Below are positions 25,065 through 35,187 of a stretch of 64,000 bases of DNA, piece after piece. The stretch is from a virus. Both the position numbers and the translations under genes were made by a program. Every line of letters begins with the position of its first letter. Positions within the stretch are counted from its first letter, which is position 1. Location: positions 275,899 to 339,898 of the IMG/VR virus record IMGVR_UViG_3300028666_000022; one strand, written 5' to 3'. Below the pieces are notes generated by a model. The model was not told the origin of the DNA. It ran no database searches and saw nothing but the letters and a program-made list of their open reading frames with translations.

Positions 25065-26612
25065 TTATGATTTAATTATTTTTTTACCTCCGTTTTCTAC
25101 GTATTCGATAATCTTTCTCATTCTATTCATATGATCATTATCGGCGTAGGCAGTTTTTTCAATTACTTCATCAAGTTTATGTTTTGAAGATGGTTGTATA
25201 GAGGTGCTTACTTTATCTTCAAGACTTTCAGAAATTGTTTTCCTATTTTCTTTCATTTCTGTTAGAAAAGATTTATACTTTTTCTGTGAATCGGTAATAC
25301 TATCAACTTGTTTAAATTCGTTGATAATTTTTATTTTATCCTCTTGGGTCAGAGCTAATTCTTCGTTTACCAAAAGATTATTGACGTGAGCCAAATTGGT
25401 ATTAAAGACAGCCATTTCCTTCAATTGATTGCGATATTTTTCAAGTGCGGTTTTATAATTTTCAAGCAAACCACTGACAGTACCTTTATAAGATTTAACT
25501 TCGTTTAATTTTTTTGTTAAGTTTTTATTTTCCTTAATTAAACCGTTAATTTTTTTCTGTGATTCTTGAACATATGGAGAATGATTTTTTTCACCCTGAC
25601 TCAAATAATCTTCACCCGGTAATTCTCTACCTGACATTTTTCTACGTGAACTATAAGACAATCCATGTGCTTCATCAACATCGTTTGCTTCGCCTTTTCC
25701 TAATACTGATTCAATATCAGCATCAGTAATTGGTTCTTCATCTATTAAATTACTATCGTATTCGCCTTTATGCATTTTATCCAAAGGAAAGTTACCACCA
25801 TGCATTTCGTCAACTGATTTTTCATCGATAAGATTAGAATCATATTCACCCTTATGCATTTTATCTAATGGGAAATTGCCACCATGCATTTCATCAACAT
25901 TTTCATTATCGAGAGATTTAATAACCTCATCGATTTTGTTTTTCATGTTAATTAATTCATTATATGCAATTCCTTTGTTTCCCTTTTCCATGTATGATGG
26001 TGAATTTGCGTTAATACCCTTAAGTTCTTCTTCAAGACCTTCCATTTCTGAAATTTCTTTTTCGATTGCTTCCATCGTGAGTACTTCGTCATTTTCATCA
26101 GCATTTTCTAATGCAGAACCTACACTCTTCATATCCAATTCTGTTATATCGAATTCTTCGGTTTGAAGTGGTTTTTTTAGTTTTTTATCGAAAGGTTTAC
26201 CATCACCAACTACTTCTTCAATAGCTTCTGGTTTTTTTACCTTTTTATCAAAGGGTTTACCTTCTCCGGCGGTTTCTTCAACCTTTTCCACTTTTTTTGC
26301 TTTTTCGTTGAAGGGTTTTCCTTCTCCAGCATTTTCTTCGACTTTCTTAGTCTCTTTTGTTTGATTCTTCATAACAGATTCTTCTTTATTTGTTTCAGCA
26401 TCATCTAAATCTTTAGATTCTTTATCTTTATCCAATTTTTTGTAGGATTCTTTTGCCGATTTATTTTTATTTATTTCTTCTTTTAGAATATTATTAAACT
26501 TTTCTGGAAATTCTTCTGCTAATTTTTTCTTAGCATTAGCTTCAGCAGCTTCAACTATTTCTTTATAATCAGTTAGAGCTTCCTTTAATATTGACTTTTT
26601 ATCTTCTTTCAT
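25065..26612 (-). CDS. 22: prohead scaffold/core protein, gp22-like, with internal repeats
   Basis: A 515-residue, highly charged, helical protein between protease and capsid genes, the position of T4 gp22. Residues about 105-165 hold three units of the type GEGKPF(N/D)(E/K)K...KK. Residues about 235-290 hold two identical copies of VDEMHGGNFPLDKMHKGEYD plus SNLID. A coiled coil lies at about 365-470. It assembles the core around which gp23 builds the prohead and is then degraded. A late-type box lies 37 nt upstream. Confidence 0.8.
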   Translation of the reverse strand: MKEDKKSILKEALTDYKEIVEAAEANAKKKLAEEFPEKFNNILKEEINKNKSAKESYKKLDKDKESKDLDDAETNKEESVMKNQTKETKKVEENAGEGKPFNEKAKKVEKVEETAGEGKPFDKKVKKPEAIEEVVGDGKPFDKKLKKPLQTEEFDITELDMKSVGSALENADENDEVLTMEAIEKEISEMEGLEEELKGINANSPSYMEKGNKGIAYNELINMKNKIDEVIKSLDNENVDEMHGGNFPLDKMHKGEYDSNLIDEKSVDEMHGGNFPLDKMHKGEYDSNLIDEEPITDADIESVLGKGEANDVDEAHGLSYSSRRKMSGRELPGEDYLSQGEKNHSPYVQESQKKINGLIKENKNLTKKLNEVKSYKGTVSGLLENYKTALEKYRNQLKEMAVFNTNLAHVNNLLVNEELALTQEDKIKIINEFKQVDSITDSQKKYKSFLTEMKENRKTISESLEDKVSTSIQPSSKHKLDEVIEKTAYADNDHMNRMRKIIEYVENGGKKIIKS

Positions 26613-26648
26613 TTTATTAAATTCTTGTAACTAATAATCTAATTTTTA

Positions 26649-26658
26649 TATAAATACA
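26649..26658 (-). promoter_or_regulatory. late-type box (TGTATTTATA) for the scaffold/capsid operon
   Basis: The minus strand reads TGTATTTATA, one base off the consensus, 37 nt before the ATG at 26612. No box was found between scaffold and capsid, so both are probably read from here. Confidence 0.5.
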
Positions 26659-26738
26659 TCTGCTTTGCGAAAAAGTATAAAAAATAATAAAATTTCTTGT
26701 TTTATTAAAAATTTATACTTATATTCTCACCATTATTT

Positions 26739-28646
26739 TTATAGTAAAAACTTATCTATTGCAGATGATAATTTATTATCTTCTTCTTTTAAATAAACAC
26801 CATTTTTATTTACATAACTTTCTTCAAAACTAAAATTTCCTTTATTTGGAAATAAATATGCTCCGGGAGTACTTGGTGTAGAAACTAAATCAAATGCTAT
26901 TAATTCAAAATCATTTTGAACATAATTTTCACCTTGTATTTCTTTTAATGTTCCAACTCCCCTTGATGATATTCCAATTCTGATTTTGTTTTGTAGATAT
27001 AAAACTATTTTATCACCAATGACTGAAACAACACCATACTTAATATAACCGGGAGATACAATTATTTTTAATTGACCAAACAAAACATTTTCTTCTTTAC
27101 CTTTTCCCCACCACATTTTTGTTATTAAATGTGATATGTTTTGTAAGGAAACTACAGATGAATTACCAGTCCAATGTGCTTTACCATTTACTTTAACTAA
27201 GAAATTACCATTTTTAACTCTAACACAAGCAATGTTATCATTAAAATCAATTTCAGTAACTTTAATAAATCTTTTATCTAAATAAATGTGTTTAGTTTTT
27301 GATATGTTTAAATTATATTGTATTTGACTATTCTCTGCTTTAATCAATCTATTTGTTTCGAGAGTTTCATTAATATATTCAATTGTACCATCAGATAAAA
27401 CAACTTCTTTTTTTACTATTTTTTTATCGATAATATTTCTATCTTTGGGTTGATATGTTGTAATTGTACCACTACTACCAGTTTTAATTAAGATCTCATG
27501 TAAATCTTCAATTAGTTGTCTTGATGTTGAAAAAACAGATTTTTTATTATTTAGTTTTCCATTTTTTTCAACATAATCAATGTTCCTGCCATCACCCAAC
27601 CAGAACCAATGAAATAATATTTTTAATAAATCCGAAGATGCTTGTTTTAATTCTATTGGAATATATTTATTATGTGAATGTCCTAATATATATAGATAAT
27701 TATATAATCTAGCATCATTAATATGATATTGACATTTACCATCATCATGCTCGTCTTTCCAAAATTTAAATGGTAATTTTTTTAATAAATTTTCAATAAG
27801 AATCTTTTTTTCTTTATTTTTTTGTGTTATAATAACACTATAACCACTTAATTTATATTGATTTGATTTAGCACCAGTACTATGACCTTCAGCTAAATAT
27901 ATTCCCATAAAAGCAAACCAATCTTCTGATTTAATTTTTATTGGTGTAGTATAACGTTCAATTAAATCATGTTTTGAATTAAAACTTAACGTATTCTTAT
28001 CTACTCCTTCTAAAGTAAAATATTCATTATAATTACCTTGCCATTCAGCAGTTTTTAATATTTTATATTTTCCTGATGAAAGAACATTGTTTAGATTATT
28101 ATAAATATCTTTAGCATAATAATATTCTCTTTTGCCTTTAGAGTTTTCTATTAAAAATCTATGATTTTCTGTTACAGTTAAATCGATTGAATTACTTAAA
28201 AATTTATACATTTTACCTTGATATGGTGTATATATTTTTTTATCTATTTTTTGAATTTCAATTTGATTAGTTTCTGTATTAAGTGTTAATATTTCTTCAT
28301 TCTCTGAAATATCTTTAAACCATTTCCATCCATCTTTAGTGCATATTTTAGATTCTGAAGCATTCACGCAATCTGGATGATCAGCTTCATTTACAGCACA
28401 ATTAGTATCAATTAGTTTTTGATATTCTATAACTTGAGGAACTAAAACATCTTTTGGATAAATTCTACCATTTTTATTTTTCACACCCCATTTTTGAAGT
28501 ATGCAATCTATTAAGACTGGTTCATTAGGTTTAAGTTCAAAACCTTCTTTAATTAATTGTGGATTTAAGTCTGAAGTAATAAAACCTGAATCCGACTCAA
28601 TAAGAATTCCAAAACCCGTCTCATTTGCTTTTAATATATTGCCCAT
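26739..28646 (-). CDS. 21: prohead core protease, gp21-like, interrupted by an intein
   Basis: A 635-residue precursor. The N-terminal exon (residues 1-92) ends NEADHPD, where His90 matches the catalytic His of U9-family prohead proteases. The C-terminal exon starts SSVVSLQNISHLI and contains IGISSRGVGTL, a plausible catalytic Ser region, and DLVSTPSTPGA. Without the intein the enzyme is 232 residues, close to T4 gp21 (212). It matures the head by cutting core proteins and gp23. Confidence 0.85.
   Translation of the reverse strand: MGNILKANETGFGILIESDSGFITSDLNPQLIKEGFELKPNEPVLIDCILQKWGVKNKNGRIYPKDVLVPQVIEYQKLIDTNCAVNEADHPDCVNASESKICTKDGWKWFKDISENEEILTLNTETNQIEIQKIDKKIYTPYQGKMYKFLSNSIDLTVTENHRFLIENSKGKREYYYAKDIYNNLNNVLSSGKYKILKTAEWQGNYNEYFTLEGVDKNTLSFNSKHDLIERYTTPIKIKSEDWFAFMGIYLAEGHSTGAKSNQYKLSGYSVIITQKNKEKKILIENLLKKLPFKFWKDEHDDGKCQYHINDARLYNYLYILGHSHNKYIPIELKQASSDLLKILFHWFWLGDGRNIDYVEKNGKLNNKKSVFSTSRQLIEDLHEILIKTGSSGTITTYQPKDRNIIDKKIVKKEVVLSDGTIEYINETLETNRLIKAENSQIQYNLNISKTKHIYLDKRFIKVTEIDFNDNIACVRVKNGNFLVKVNGKAHWTGNSSVVSLQNISHLITKMWWGKGKEENVLFGQLKIIVSPGYIKYGVVSVIGDKIVLYLQNKIRIGISSRGVGTLKEIQGENYVQNDFELIAFDLVSTPSTPGAYLFPNKGNFSFEESYVNKNGVYLKEEDNKLSSAIDKFLL
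27162..28370 (-). mobile_element. intein (403 residues, LAGLIDADG type) in the prohead protease
   Basis: It starts at Cys93 (CVNASESKICTKDGW) and ends at Asn495 (AHWTGN) before extein Ser. Flanks rejoin to NEADHPDSSVVSLQ. LAGLIDADG-type motifs are FAFMGIYLAEGHST and LLKILFHWFWLGDGRN. The penultimate residue is Gly rather than the common His, which occurs in some phage inteins. Confidence 0.9.
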
Positions 28647-28661
28647 GTGAAAATATTTTAA

Positions 28662-28671
28662 TATAAATAGT
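28662..28671 (-). promoter_or_regulatory. late-type box (ACTATTTATA) for the protease
   Basis: The minus strand reads ACTATTTATA 16 nt before the ATG at 28646, one base off consensus. It shares a 94-bp divergent region with the hub gene box. Confidence 0.5.
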
Positions 28672-28716
28672 TTATAATATCAATTATTTTTCTTAAATTT
28701 AGGTTTCAGATAATAA

Positions 28717-28726
28717 TGTATTTATG
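28717..28726 (+). promoter_or_regulatory. late-type box (TGTATTTATG) for the hub gene
   Basis: The plus strand reads TGTATTTATG about 15 nt before the ATG at 28741. It has the same orientation relative to its gene as the boxes on the other strand. Confidence 0.45.
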
Positions 28727-28740
28727 ATAAATATTCTTGA

Positions 28741-31700
28741 ATGGCTGTAACAAATTTAAATTCAGATCAAGCTTCGATAACAGTTGGTAATGTAACTTTA
28801 GTTGATCCAAATAAAGTCAATGTTAATTTAAATGTTGTTAATGGTATTCCTCAATATCAGGACATGTATATTTTTGCTGAATTAACAGCAACAAAAAAAG
28901 GTAGAACAGTATTAGTTACAGGTGCTAATGGTATAACAAATAATAATACTTCAGATAAATCAGTTGTTGTAAATTTCATGGGTAATGATCAAAATCCCGA
29001 TTCACCTAATTATTTAAAATTCACCACAAATTGGTATGATGGAAGTGTTGGAAATAATACACAATATGAAGGTTTTGGTATTAGTAATATTAAAGTAGTT
29101 GTTAATTCATCGTTTGTTCCACAAATTAATATTCAATTTATTGATTTAAGGGGATTAGCATTTTTTAATCAATCTAATTCTCCATATAGAATACTTTTTG
29201 ATTTTCCACCACCAGTATTTCAATTAACATTAAAAGGATATTATGGTAAAGCGTTATCATATAAATTACATTTAGTTAAATATACTTCTGAATTTAGGGC
29301 AGAAAATGGAAATTACATTATTGATGCTCAATTTATTGCAATTACATATGCTCCATTAACAGATATTTTATTTAGATATGCAGTTAATTTCCCGTTGATC
29401 AATAATGATAGCGTCTCAATTAGTTCAAACACTGGATTAGAACCAAAAAATACTTATGAATTAATATTAAAATTAAAAAATTTATATTCTGAATTTAGTG
29501 AAAAAAAGAATACTAGTACAGATAATCAAACATATGAAAATATATTAAAACAAATTAGTAATATTGATGATGCAATTTCTTTATTGGGTGCATATAATAA
29601 TGATGAGGATTTGAAAAAAAATTCAGTTCCGGTTCTCATGATGAAAAATAGTCAATTTATTACTGAAGGTGGTGATGAATTAACTACGATTAAAAATCTT
29701 TCTGAATACGATAATTATATAAAGAGTTTATCTAAAGATGGAATACCAGATAATTTAGATCAAAGATTATATATTACTTATTTGGTTAGTAATAACGTTT
29801 CAATTCCAAATGATTTATTAGGTATTTCAGAAGGTGGTAGTACTGATTATAGAACCAATATTTTAATTGAAGCATTAGATACATATAGAAAAAATAAATT
29901 AATTGCTAAAACCAATAATGTTTTAGGTAAAACAATAAACGATAATGATATTCCACTTGCTAGTGAATTTAGAAGTAATACTAAAAATAATACTAGTGAT
30001 CCTGAAATAACAAATCTGTATGTTGGTTTAGATGTAACTAATTTTTATATTAAATTATATAAACAAAAAGCAAATTTATTAAAATTAAAATCAGATACAA
30101 TGTCAGTTATTAATCAAAAAATTAATAACATGGTTATTGGAAGCCTTGGTATGAAACCAACAATATATAATATATTTAAAATTATATTAAATGATGTTGA
30201 TACTTTTTTTAATATTTTAAGAACAACATCAAATAAAGCAGAAAATGATCATCATGTTAAATACGCTAATTTAATTGCTAATAGTAATACATATAAAGAT
30301 ATTATAAGTAAAATATATGCGTTTCCATTGATAATTAAACAGGAGATGATTTGTAATCAAATTAAAGAAAGTAGAATAGCACCTGTTGAATTAAGTGCTA
30401 GTTTACCTGAAGTATTTCCAGAATTAGATTTAATTAAAAACTTTATTGATACATTTACTACTCAGCAAAAAATTACTGAACTAGTAAATATGAGAGCAGA
30501 GCAAAATGCTGATGGTACATATAAATGGATTCCAATATCACCAGTAGATTCAAAACTTGCAACATCTGATTTAAATACTCCATATTATGGTGTTGATACT
30601 TCTGCAGGTGGTAATGCTTCTCAACCAATTAATTTGTCTAGTGATAGTAAATTGACACAAATATTTAAAATATTATTAAATAGATTTTATATTCTTTCAC
30701 AAAGTTCATTAACAAATGATTTTTATAATACTGGAAGAGGAAGTGAAACGTTAATTAGTATGTTTTCTGCTTCAGAATCAATCAATTTAGCTGCTTCAAT
30801 TACTAATACAAATAATACAAAATTATTATCAAATGCTGCAGAACAATTTGGTGGAAATGTTAATAATTTTTATAATTATATTAAAACAAATATTCCAGAT
30901 TACTATTCTTTTACACAAGATTCAAAAGAATCGATTAAAATATCAAATGGTAGTGATATTTATGTAGATAAAAAAAATAAAAATTATCAAGGATTTATAT
31001 TATCTTCAGAACAAATCGTTATCCAATCTAATGAAGGTGGAAATAGTAATAATCCAATAGATAAATTTCAAAAAGACAATAATTTAGGATTTTGGGATAA
31101 ATTATTAAATGGTGCTAGTCGTGAAAGTTTTTATAAATTTACACAAGAAAATGTTTTTTATATTAAAGATAGTAATCCAGATGGTAGTGATGGAAATAAT
31201 AACGTAAATGTTCAAACACGTTTTGCTAGTATTAACTCTGGATCTCATTTAATTGAAGGTGTTAAGACTTATGTTGGTGTTGATATTAATGTTGATACAT
31301 ATACTAAAGATAGAATAAGACTAAGTAATATATTTGCTGAAGTTAATGTATTTAAAAATAGAATCGATGATATTAATTTTTTATCAAAAAATGGTAATAA
31401 CGGTTTTAGAGAAATTGGGATAACTTCAGAAGTTCAAGCAAATGGTTTAATTTTATTTGGTGATATTATCAATATTTGGGTTAGTCAATTAAGTAATTTT
31501 GATACTCAAATATATGATACTATTATAAATGTTGATAGTTCTAAATTTAATTCAAGGTTAAGTGCGTTAATAATATTATCTAATTTTGGATATACATTAA
31601 GTCCATTTAATATATTTCCATTTGAATTAAATAAATTAATTTTTAATATACCTGCAGCAATTGAAATACCCAGTTATTTAGCTCCATATATGGGTGCATT

Positions 31701-33366
31701 GGTTGATATTAAAGCTGGTGATAATAATTATAACGATATTTATAATTTTTTTGTTAATGGTTCAGGTAGAAATTTAGATACTTCAGGTGTTTTTATATTT
31801 GCTGATATTTTTGACATTAATAATTATTTATCTGCTAATGATAAAAAAACATTCCAAGATTCATTCAATACTTTTTATAGAAATGGTGAATCAAATACAC
31901 CATTTAGAAATATTTTGAGTTTTTTAAATTTAATTTATCTTGAAGCACAAAAAAATAAAACAATTAAAAAGGATGTGTATCAAAATGGATTAGATCCTAC
32001 TAAAAATGGTAAATATTTTAATACAATACTACAGCCATTATTAATGAGAAATAATATAATAAATTTTAGTCAAATTACATTTGAACGTTCAATCGATAAT
32101 AATATTGGTTATGAATCAATTAGTGTTGTTAATGATGGTGCAGCAAATAAAAATGTTGATTTTGTAAATAAAAAAAATGTTAATGATAAGTTTTTTAAAA
32201 GTTTTTTTAGAAATTTATCTGTTGATATTAAATCAAAAGAAAATGAATTAACAAATAAAGAACAAGAAAATAAAAAACTAAGTGGTGATGATGATATTAC
32301 CACTCAAATGTATTATTCATTTAAAAATATAAATGATAAATGGCTTACTGGACCACTTAATAACAATTCTGGTTATCCATTTAATGATAATGTTAATAAA
32401 AATTTAATTGATTCTTTTGTTTTTGTTGATAGGGCAATGAATCCAGTTGGTGATACTGTAATTAATCCTGAAATATTAGTAAATATGCTTGATGATCCAA
32501 ACATTTCAGTATTTACTGTATTAACACAATTATTATCAAATAATGGATTTGAATTCTTTCCATTACAAAATTTTATGGATATTGATAATAATGATTGGGA
32601 AAATTCATTTAAAATTGATACGTCTGGAATTGTTAATCAAGCACCAACATTTGTTTGTATGTATATTGGTGGTTCAAGTAGTTATCCATCGGACATTGAA
32701 TCATCTGGTAATGAATTTAAAAATGATGGAATATTAGATTTAAGTAATCCCGGTGTTAATGACTTTTCAACAGAAGGATGTCAACAAAATCCTAGTGAAG
32801 ATAATCAAACACAACAAAATAATAACTTTCAATATAGAAAAGTTAGAGCATTTAGAGTAAGATTTGGCGAACAAAATCAATCTATGTTTACTAATATTAA
32901 AATTGATAGTAAAGAATATCCAGAAACTAACGAATCAATTCAAATATTATCAAGATTAGCTGGTGATAATAAATTAAATGCTCCCCCACCCAAAGGACAA
33001 AATTTATATAATTTATATGAAAATAGATCATATAAAGCAACTGTAAATGGATTGGGAAATATGATGATTCAACCAACACAATATTTTCAATTAGAAAATG
33101 CACCAATGTATAATGGTGCTTATATTATTTTAGGTGTTGAACATTTTGTAGAACCAAATAGAATGACAACTAGTTTTTATGGTACAAAAATATTAAAATA
33201 TCCAGTACCTAGAGTAAAACAAGCATCTGCAATATTAGGTTTTGAGGGTGGGAATAGTGATCAAACAGATGCTAATACATCCACAGATATTAATCCTGCT
33301 GCAAATGCTGATACTAATCCAGCACAAACACAATATAATTCAATGTATAGTTTTAAAATACAATAA
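28741..33366 (+). CDS. large baseplate hub-type structural protein
   Basis: A 1541-residue virion-type protein. The N-terminal 230 residues are beta-rich (FVPQINIQFIDLRGLAFFNQ, FPPPVFQLTLKGYYGKALSY). The C-terminus (about 1380-1510) has SYKATVNGLGNMMIQPTQYF, then NGAYIILGVEHFVEPNRMTT and SFYGTKI. This order (translation-like G-x-G-N, Q-x-F, G-x-Y-I-x-x-V-x-H, T-x-x-x-G) is that of hub proteins such as gp27/gpD. The downstream transglycosylase supports a central spike complex. It is on the plus strand while the flanking head genes are minus. Confidence 0.65.
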   Translation: MAVTNLNSDQASITVGNVTLVDPNKVNVNLNVVNGIPQYQDMYIFAELTATKKGRTVLVTGANGITNNNTSDKSVVVNFMGNDQNPDSPNYLKFTTNWYDGSVGNNTQYEGFGISNIKVVVNSSFVPQINIQFIDLRGLAFFNQSNSPYRILFDFPPPVFQLTLKGYYGKALSYKLHLVKYTSEFRAENGNYIIDAQFIAITYAPLTDILFRYAVNFPLINNDSVSISSNTGLEPKNTYELILKLKNLYSEFSEKKNTSTDNQTYENILKQISNIDDAISLLGAYNNDEDLKKNSVPVLMMKNSQFITEGGDELTTIKNLSEYDNYIKSLSKDGIPDNLDQRLYITYLVSNNVSIPNDLLGISEGGSTDYRTNILIEALDTYRKNKLIAKTNNVLGKTINDNDIPLASEFRSNTKNNTSDPEITNLYVGLDVTNFYIKLYKQKANLLKLKSDTMSVINQKINNMVIGSLGMKPTIYNIFKIILNDVDTFFNILRTTSNKAENDHHVKYANLIANSNTYKDIISKIYAFPLIIKQEMICNQIKESRIAPVELSASLPEVFPELDLIKNFIDTFTTQQKITELVNMRAEQNADGTYKWIPISPVDSKLATSDLNTPYYGVDTSAGGNASQPINLSSDSKLTQIFKILLNRFYILSQSSLTNDFYNTGRGSETLISMFSASESINLAASITNTNNTKLLSNAAEQFGGNVNNFYNYIKTNIPDYYSFTQDSKESIKISNGSDIYVDKKNKNYQGFILSSEQIVIQSNEGGNSNNPIDKFQKDNNLGFWDKLLNGASRESFYKFTQENVFYIKDSNPDGSDGNNNVNVQTRFASINSGSHLIEGVKTYVGVDINVDTYTKDRIRLSNIFAEVNVFKNRIDDINFLSKNGNNGFREIGITSEVQANGLILFGDIINIWVSQLSNFDTQIYDTIINVDSSKFNSRLSALIILSNFGYTLSPFNIFPFELNKLIFNIPAAIEIPSYLAPYMGALVDIKAGDNNYNDIYNFFVNGSGRNLDTSGVFIFADIFDINNYLSANDKKTFQDSFNTFYRNGESNTPFRNILSFLNLIYLEAQKNKTIKKDVYQNGLDPTKNGKYFNTILQPLLMRNNIINFSQITFERSIDNNIGYESISVVNDGAANKNVDFVNKKNVNDKFFKSFFRNLSVDIKSKENELTNKEQENKKLSGDDDITTQMYYSFKNINDKWLTGPLNNNSGYPFNDNVNKNLIDSFVFVDRAMNPVGDTVINPEILVNMLDDPNISVFTVLTQLLSNNGFEFFPLQNFMDIDNNDWENSFKIDTSGIVNQAPTFVCMYIGGSSSYPSDIESSGNEFKNDGILDLSNPGVNDFSTEGCQQNPSEDNQTQQNNNFQYRKVRAFRVRFGEQNQSMFTNIKIDSKEYPETNESIQILSRLAGDNKLNAPPPKGQNLYNLYENRSYKATVNGLGNMMIQPTQYFQLENAPMYNGAYIILGVEHFVEPNRMTTSFYGTKILKYPVPRVKQASAILGFEGGNSDQTDANTSTDINPAANADTNPAQTQYNSMYSFKIQ

Positions 33367-33367
33367 A

Positions 33368-34330
33368 ATGGCAAATAATATTAACTCAATTATTCCTAAT
33401 TCAAAATACGAAAATTCAATAACTGCCGCTGGTGAAGAATTTATACATTTTATTTGTACGAGAGGTGGTCAAAATCTTTTAAGTGGAAAAAATAGTTATG
33501 CTTTACCATATACAAAACCATCTGTTAATAAAACTTGGACTTGTAACATATTTCACAATTTTAAAAAAATAACCACTGGAGATGATCTTGCAATTGCATT
33601 AATCGATTGGTTTAACAAATATGCTGAAATGTATGGACTTGATGCCAATGTTATTGCAGCACAAGCATATATTGAATCTAATTATGTTATGTGGAATTAT
33701 GCTGGCGGTAGTAGTTTACAAGGTCAAGATAGTACTGCTTCTGGTGTAAATCAATTTACCATGTTAACAATTTATGACATTATTATTAAAGGCACTTATG
33801 AGACAATAAAAATGACAGCAAATGAAATCACTACATTAACCAATGGTATGAATAATCCATTAGATATAAATTCATATAGTGTTAAAAGTGCCACATATGA
33901 AGATGCTTGGTTTAATAGACCAATTTTACATCAGAATGTTATTGATAATCCTGATATTATGATTAAAGCACAATGTAGATATATGAAAGCACTTGCTAAT
34001 AGATGTGCATCTTTAACTTCATCTTCTTTATTTTGCTATAGTAGAGGTAATTTTTATGCTGATACTTATACTAATACTATTCAAAAATGTAAACAACATT
34101 TTGTAAATAATGACAAATATCTTCAAGAAGGTCTGGATTATGTACTAAAAATATTTGGAGTGTTGGGTGATAAAAATAATGCATTAATAAAAAAGGGTGG
34201 TTACAAACCTGCTGGTTATTATTTTGGATATGATGATACTAAAGGAAATAGTGAAAAAAATTTAAAACTAAATCAAAATTTTGATAGTTATAATGCTAAT
34301 GTTAAAGAATCAGGAATGTATAAAATTTAA
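33368..34330 (+). CDS. virion lytic transglycosylase (SLT-like), probable tail-spike lysozyme analogue
   Basis: A 320-residue protein started at the ATG one base after the hub stop (a longer frame from 33242 lies inside the hub gene). GLDANVIAAQAYIESNY gives the catalytic Glu103 of lytic transglycosylases, followed by ASGVNQFTMLT (the GxxQF motif). It would cut peptidoglycan during injection, as gp5 does in T4, but with a different fold. Extra C-terminal sequence (about 130 residues) has no recognised domain. Confidence 0.75.
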   Translation: MANNINSIIPNSKYENSITAAGEEFIHFICTRGGQNLLSGKNSYALPYTKPSVNKTWTCNIFHNFKKITTGDDLAIALIDWFNKYAEMYGLDANVIAAQAYIESNYVMWNYAGGSSLQGQDSTASGVNQFTMLTIYDIIIKGTYETIKMTANEITTLTNGMNNPLDINSYSVKSATYEDAWFNRPILHQNVIDNPDIMIKAQCRYMKALANRCASLTSSSLFCYSRGNFYADTYTNTIQKCKQHFVNNDKYLQEGLDYVLKIFGVLGDKNNALIKKGGYKPAGYYFGYDDTKGNSEKNLKLNQNFDSYNANVKESGMYKI

Positions 34331-34377
34331 AAACTATTTATTGGCAGTTTTTATAATTACTGCCGAAATATAGTTTT
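34330..34377. terminator. bidirectional terminator between convergent genes
   Basis: The inner stem GGCAGT (34343-34348) pairs with ACTGCC (34359-34364). The outer stem AAAACTAT (34330-34337) pairs with ATAGTTTT (34370-34377). It separates the transglycosylase and the minus-strand 262-residue gene and slightly overlaps both ends. Confidence 0.7.
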
Positions 34378-35164
34378 ATATTATTTCTTTCTTTAATTCA
34401 TGTAAACTAATAATATCGTCATTAATTGTATTTGAATTAAATTTCATTTCACGAATCTTCTGAATGGTTTTACTTATTTTATCTTTAATGTTTTCGTTAT
34501 TAACATTCTCTAAAATAACTAAACTATCTTTCTTATATGTTTCAAGAAGCTCTTGTTTTTCTTCATCGCTAGATTTAATGAGTGTTTTTAATAAATTTTT
34601 ATCTTCTTCATTAAGACTCTCATATTTGTCATTAAATTTACCAATAGCTAGTTCAATAACTTCTTCATTAATATCTTTAAATTCTTTATTCTCAACTAAA
34701 TTTTCTTTAGAAGATTTAATGTGATTTAAAACAATAGTAAATGATTCATGAATATCATCAACATCTACATTATCATAATCATTTAAAGATTCTTTAATTA
34801 AATTAGAAATTGAATTATATAGTTTAACTTTCTCAGAATTTGCAATTCGCGAATCGAGAATATTTTCAGTAATAAATTTATTTAATTTCTTATGTTCAAC
34901 ATCAATTTCAGTATTAGTATAAACCTCAAATAATTTAATGTTATTATCAATATAACGTGTAGCACTTAAATCATCATTAATATGTTTCTTCTCAATGTTA
35001 TTGAAAACCTTAAATTCTAATTGTAGGATTGGTGAATTTTTTATAACATCAAAAAAATCAGAGGTTATCTTCTTAGATTCTTCATTTAATTCATTACTAA
35101 AATAAGAATCATTCAATTTTTTCGAAACTAATAAATTAACTACCCCAATGTTAATGTTTTCCAT
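34376..35164 (-). CDS. helical late protein, possible prohead core component
   Basis: A 262-residue, charged, almost all-helical protein. It lies directly downstream of the portal gene and before the protease, where T4 has genes 67 and 68 (core proteins). That position and composition make a core role plausible, but no sequence signature was recognised. A late-type box lies 14 nt upstream. Confidence 0.5.
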   Translation of the reverse strand: MENINIGVVNLLVSKKLNDSYFSNELNEESKKITSDFFDVIKNSPILQLEFKVFNNIEKKHINDDLSATRYIDNNIKLFEVYTNTEIDVEHKKLNKFITENILDSRIANSEKVKLYNSISNLIKESLNDYDNVDVDDIHESFTIVLNHIKSSKENLVENKEFKDINEEVIELAIGKFNDKYESLNEEDKNLLKTLIKSSDEEKQELLETYKKDSLVILENVNNENIKDKISKTIQKIREMKFNSNTINDDIISLHELKKEII

Positions 35165-35177
35165 ATTAATAATTTAT

Positions 35178-35187
35178 AATAAATACT
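35178..35187 (-). promoter_or_regulatory. late-type box (AGTATTTATT)
   Basis: The minus strand reads AGTATTTATT 14 nt before the ATG at 35164. Confidence 0.5.
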
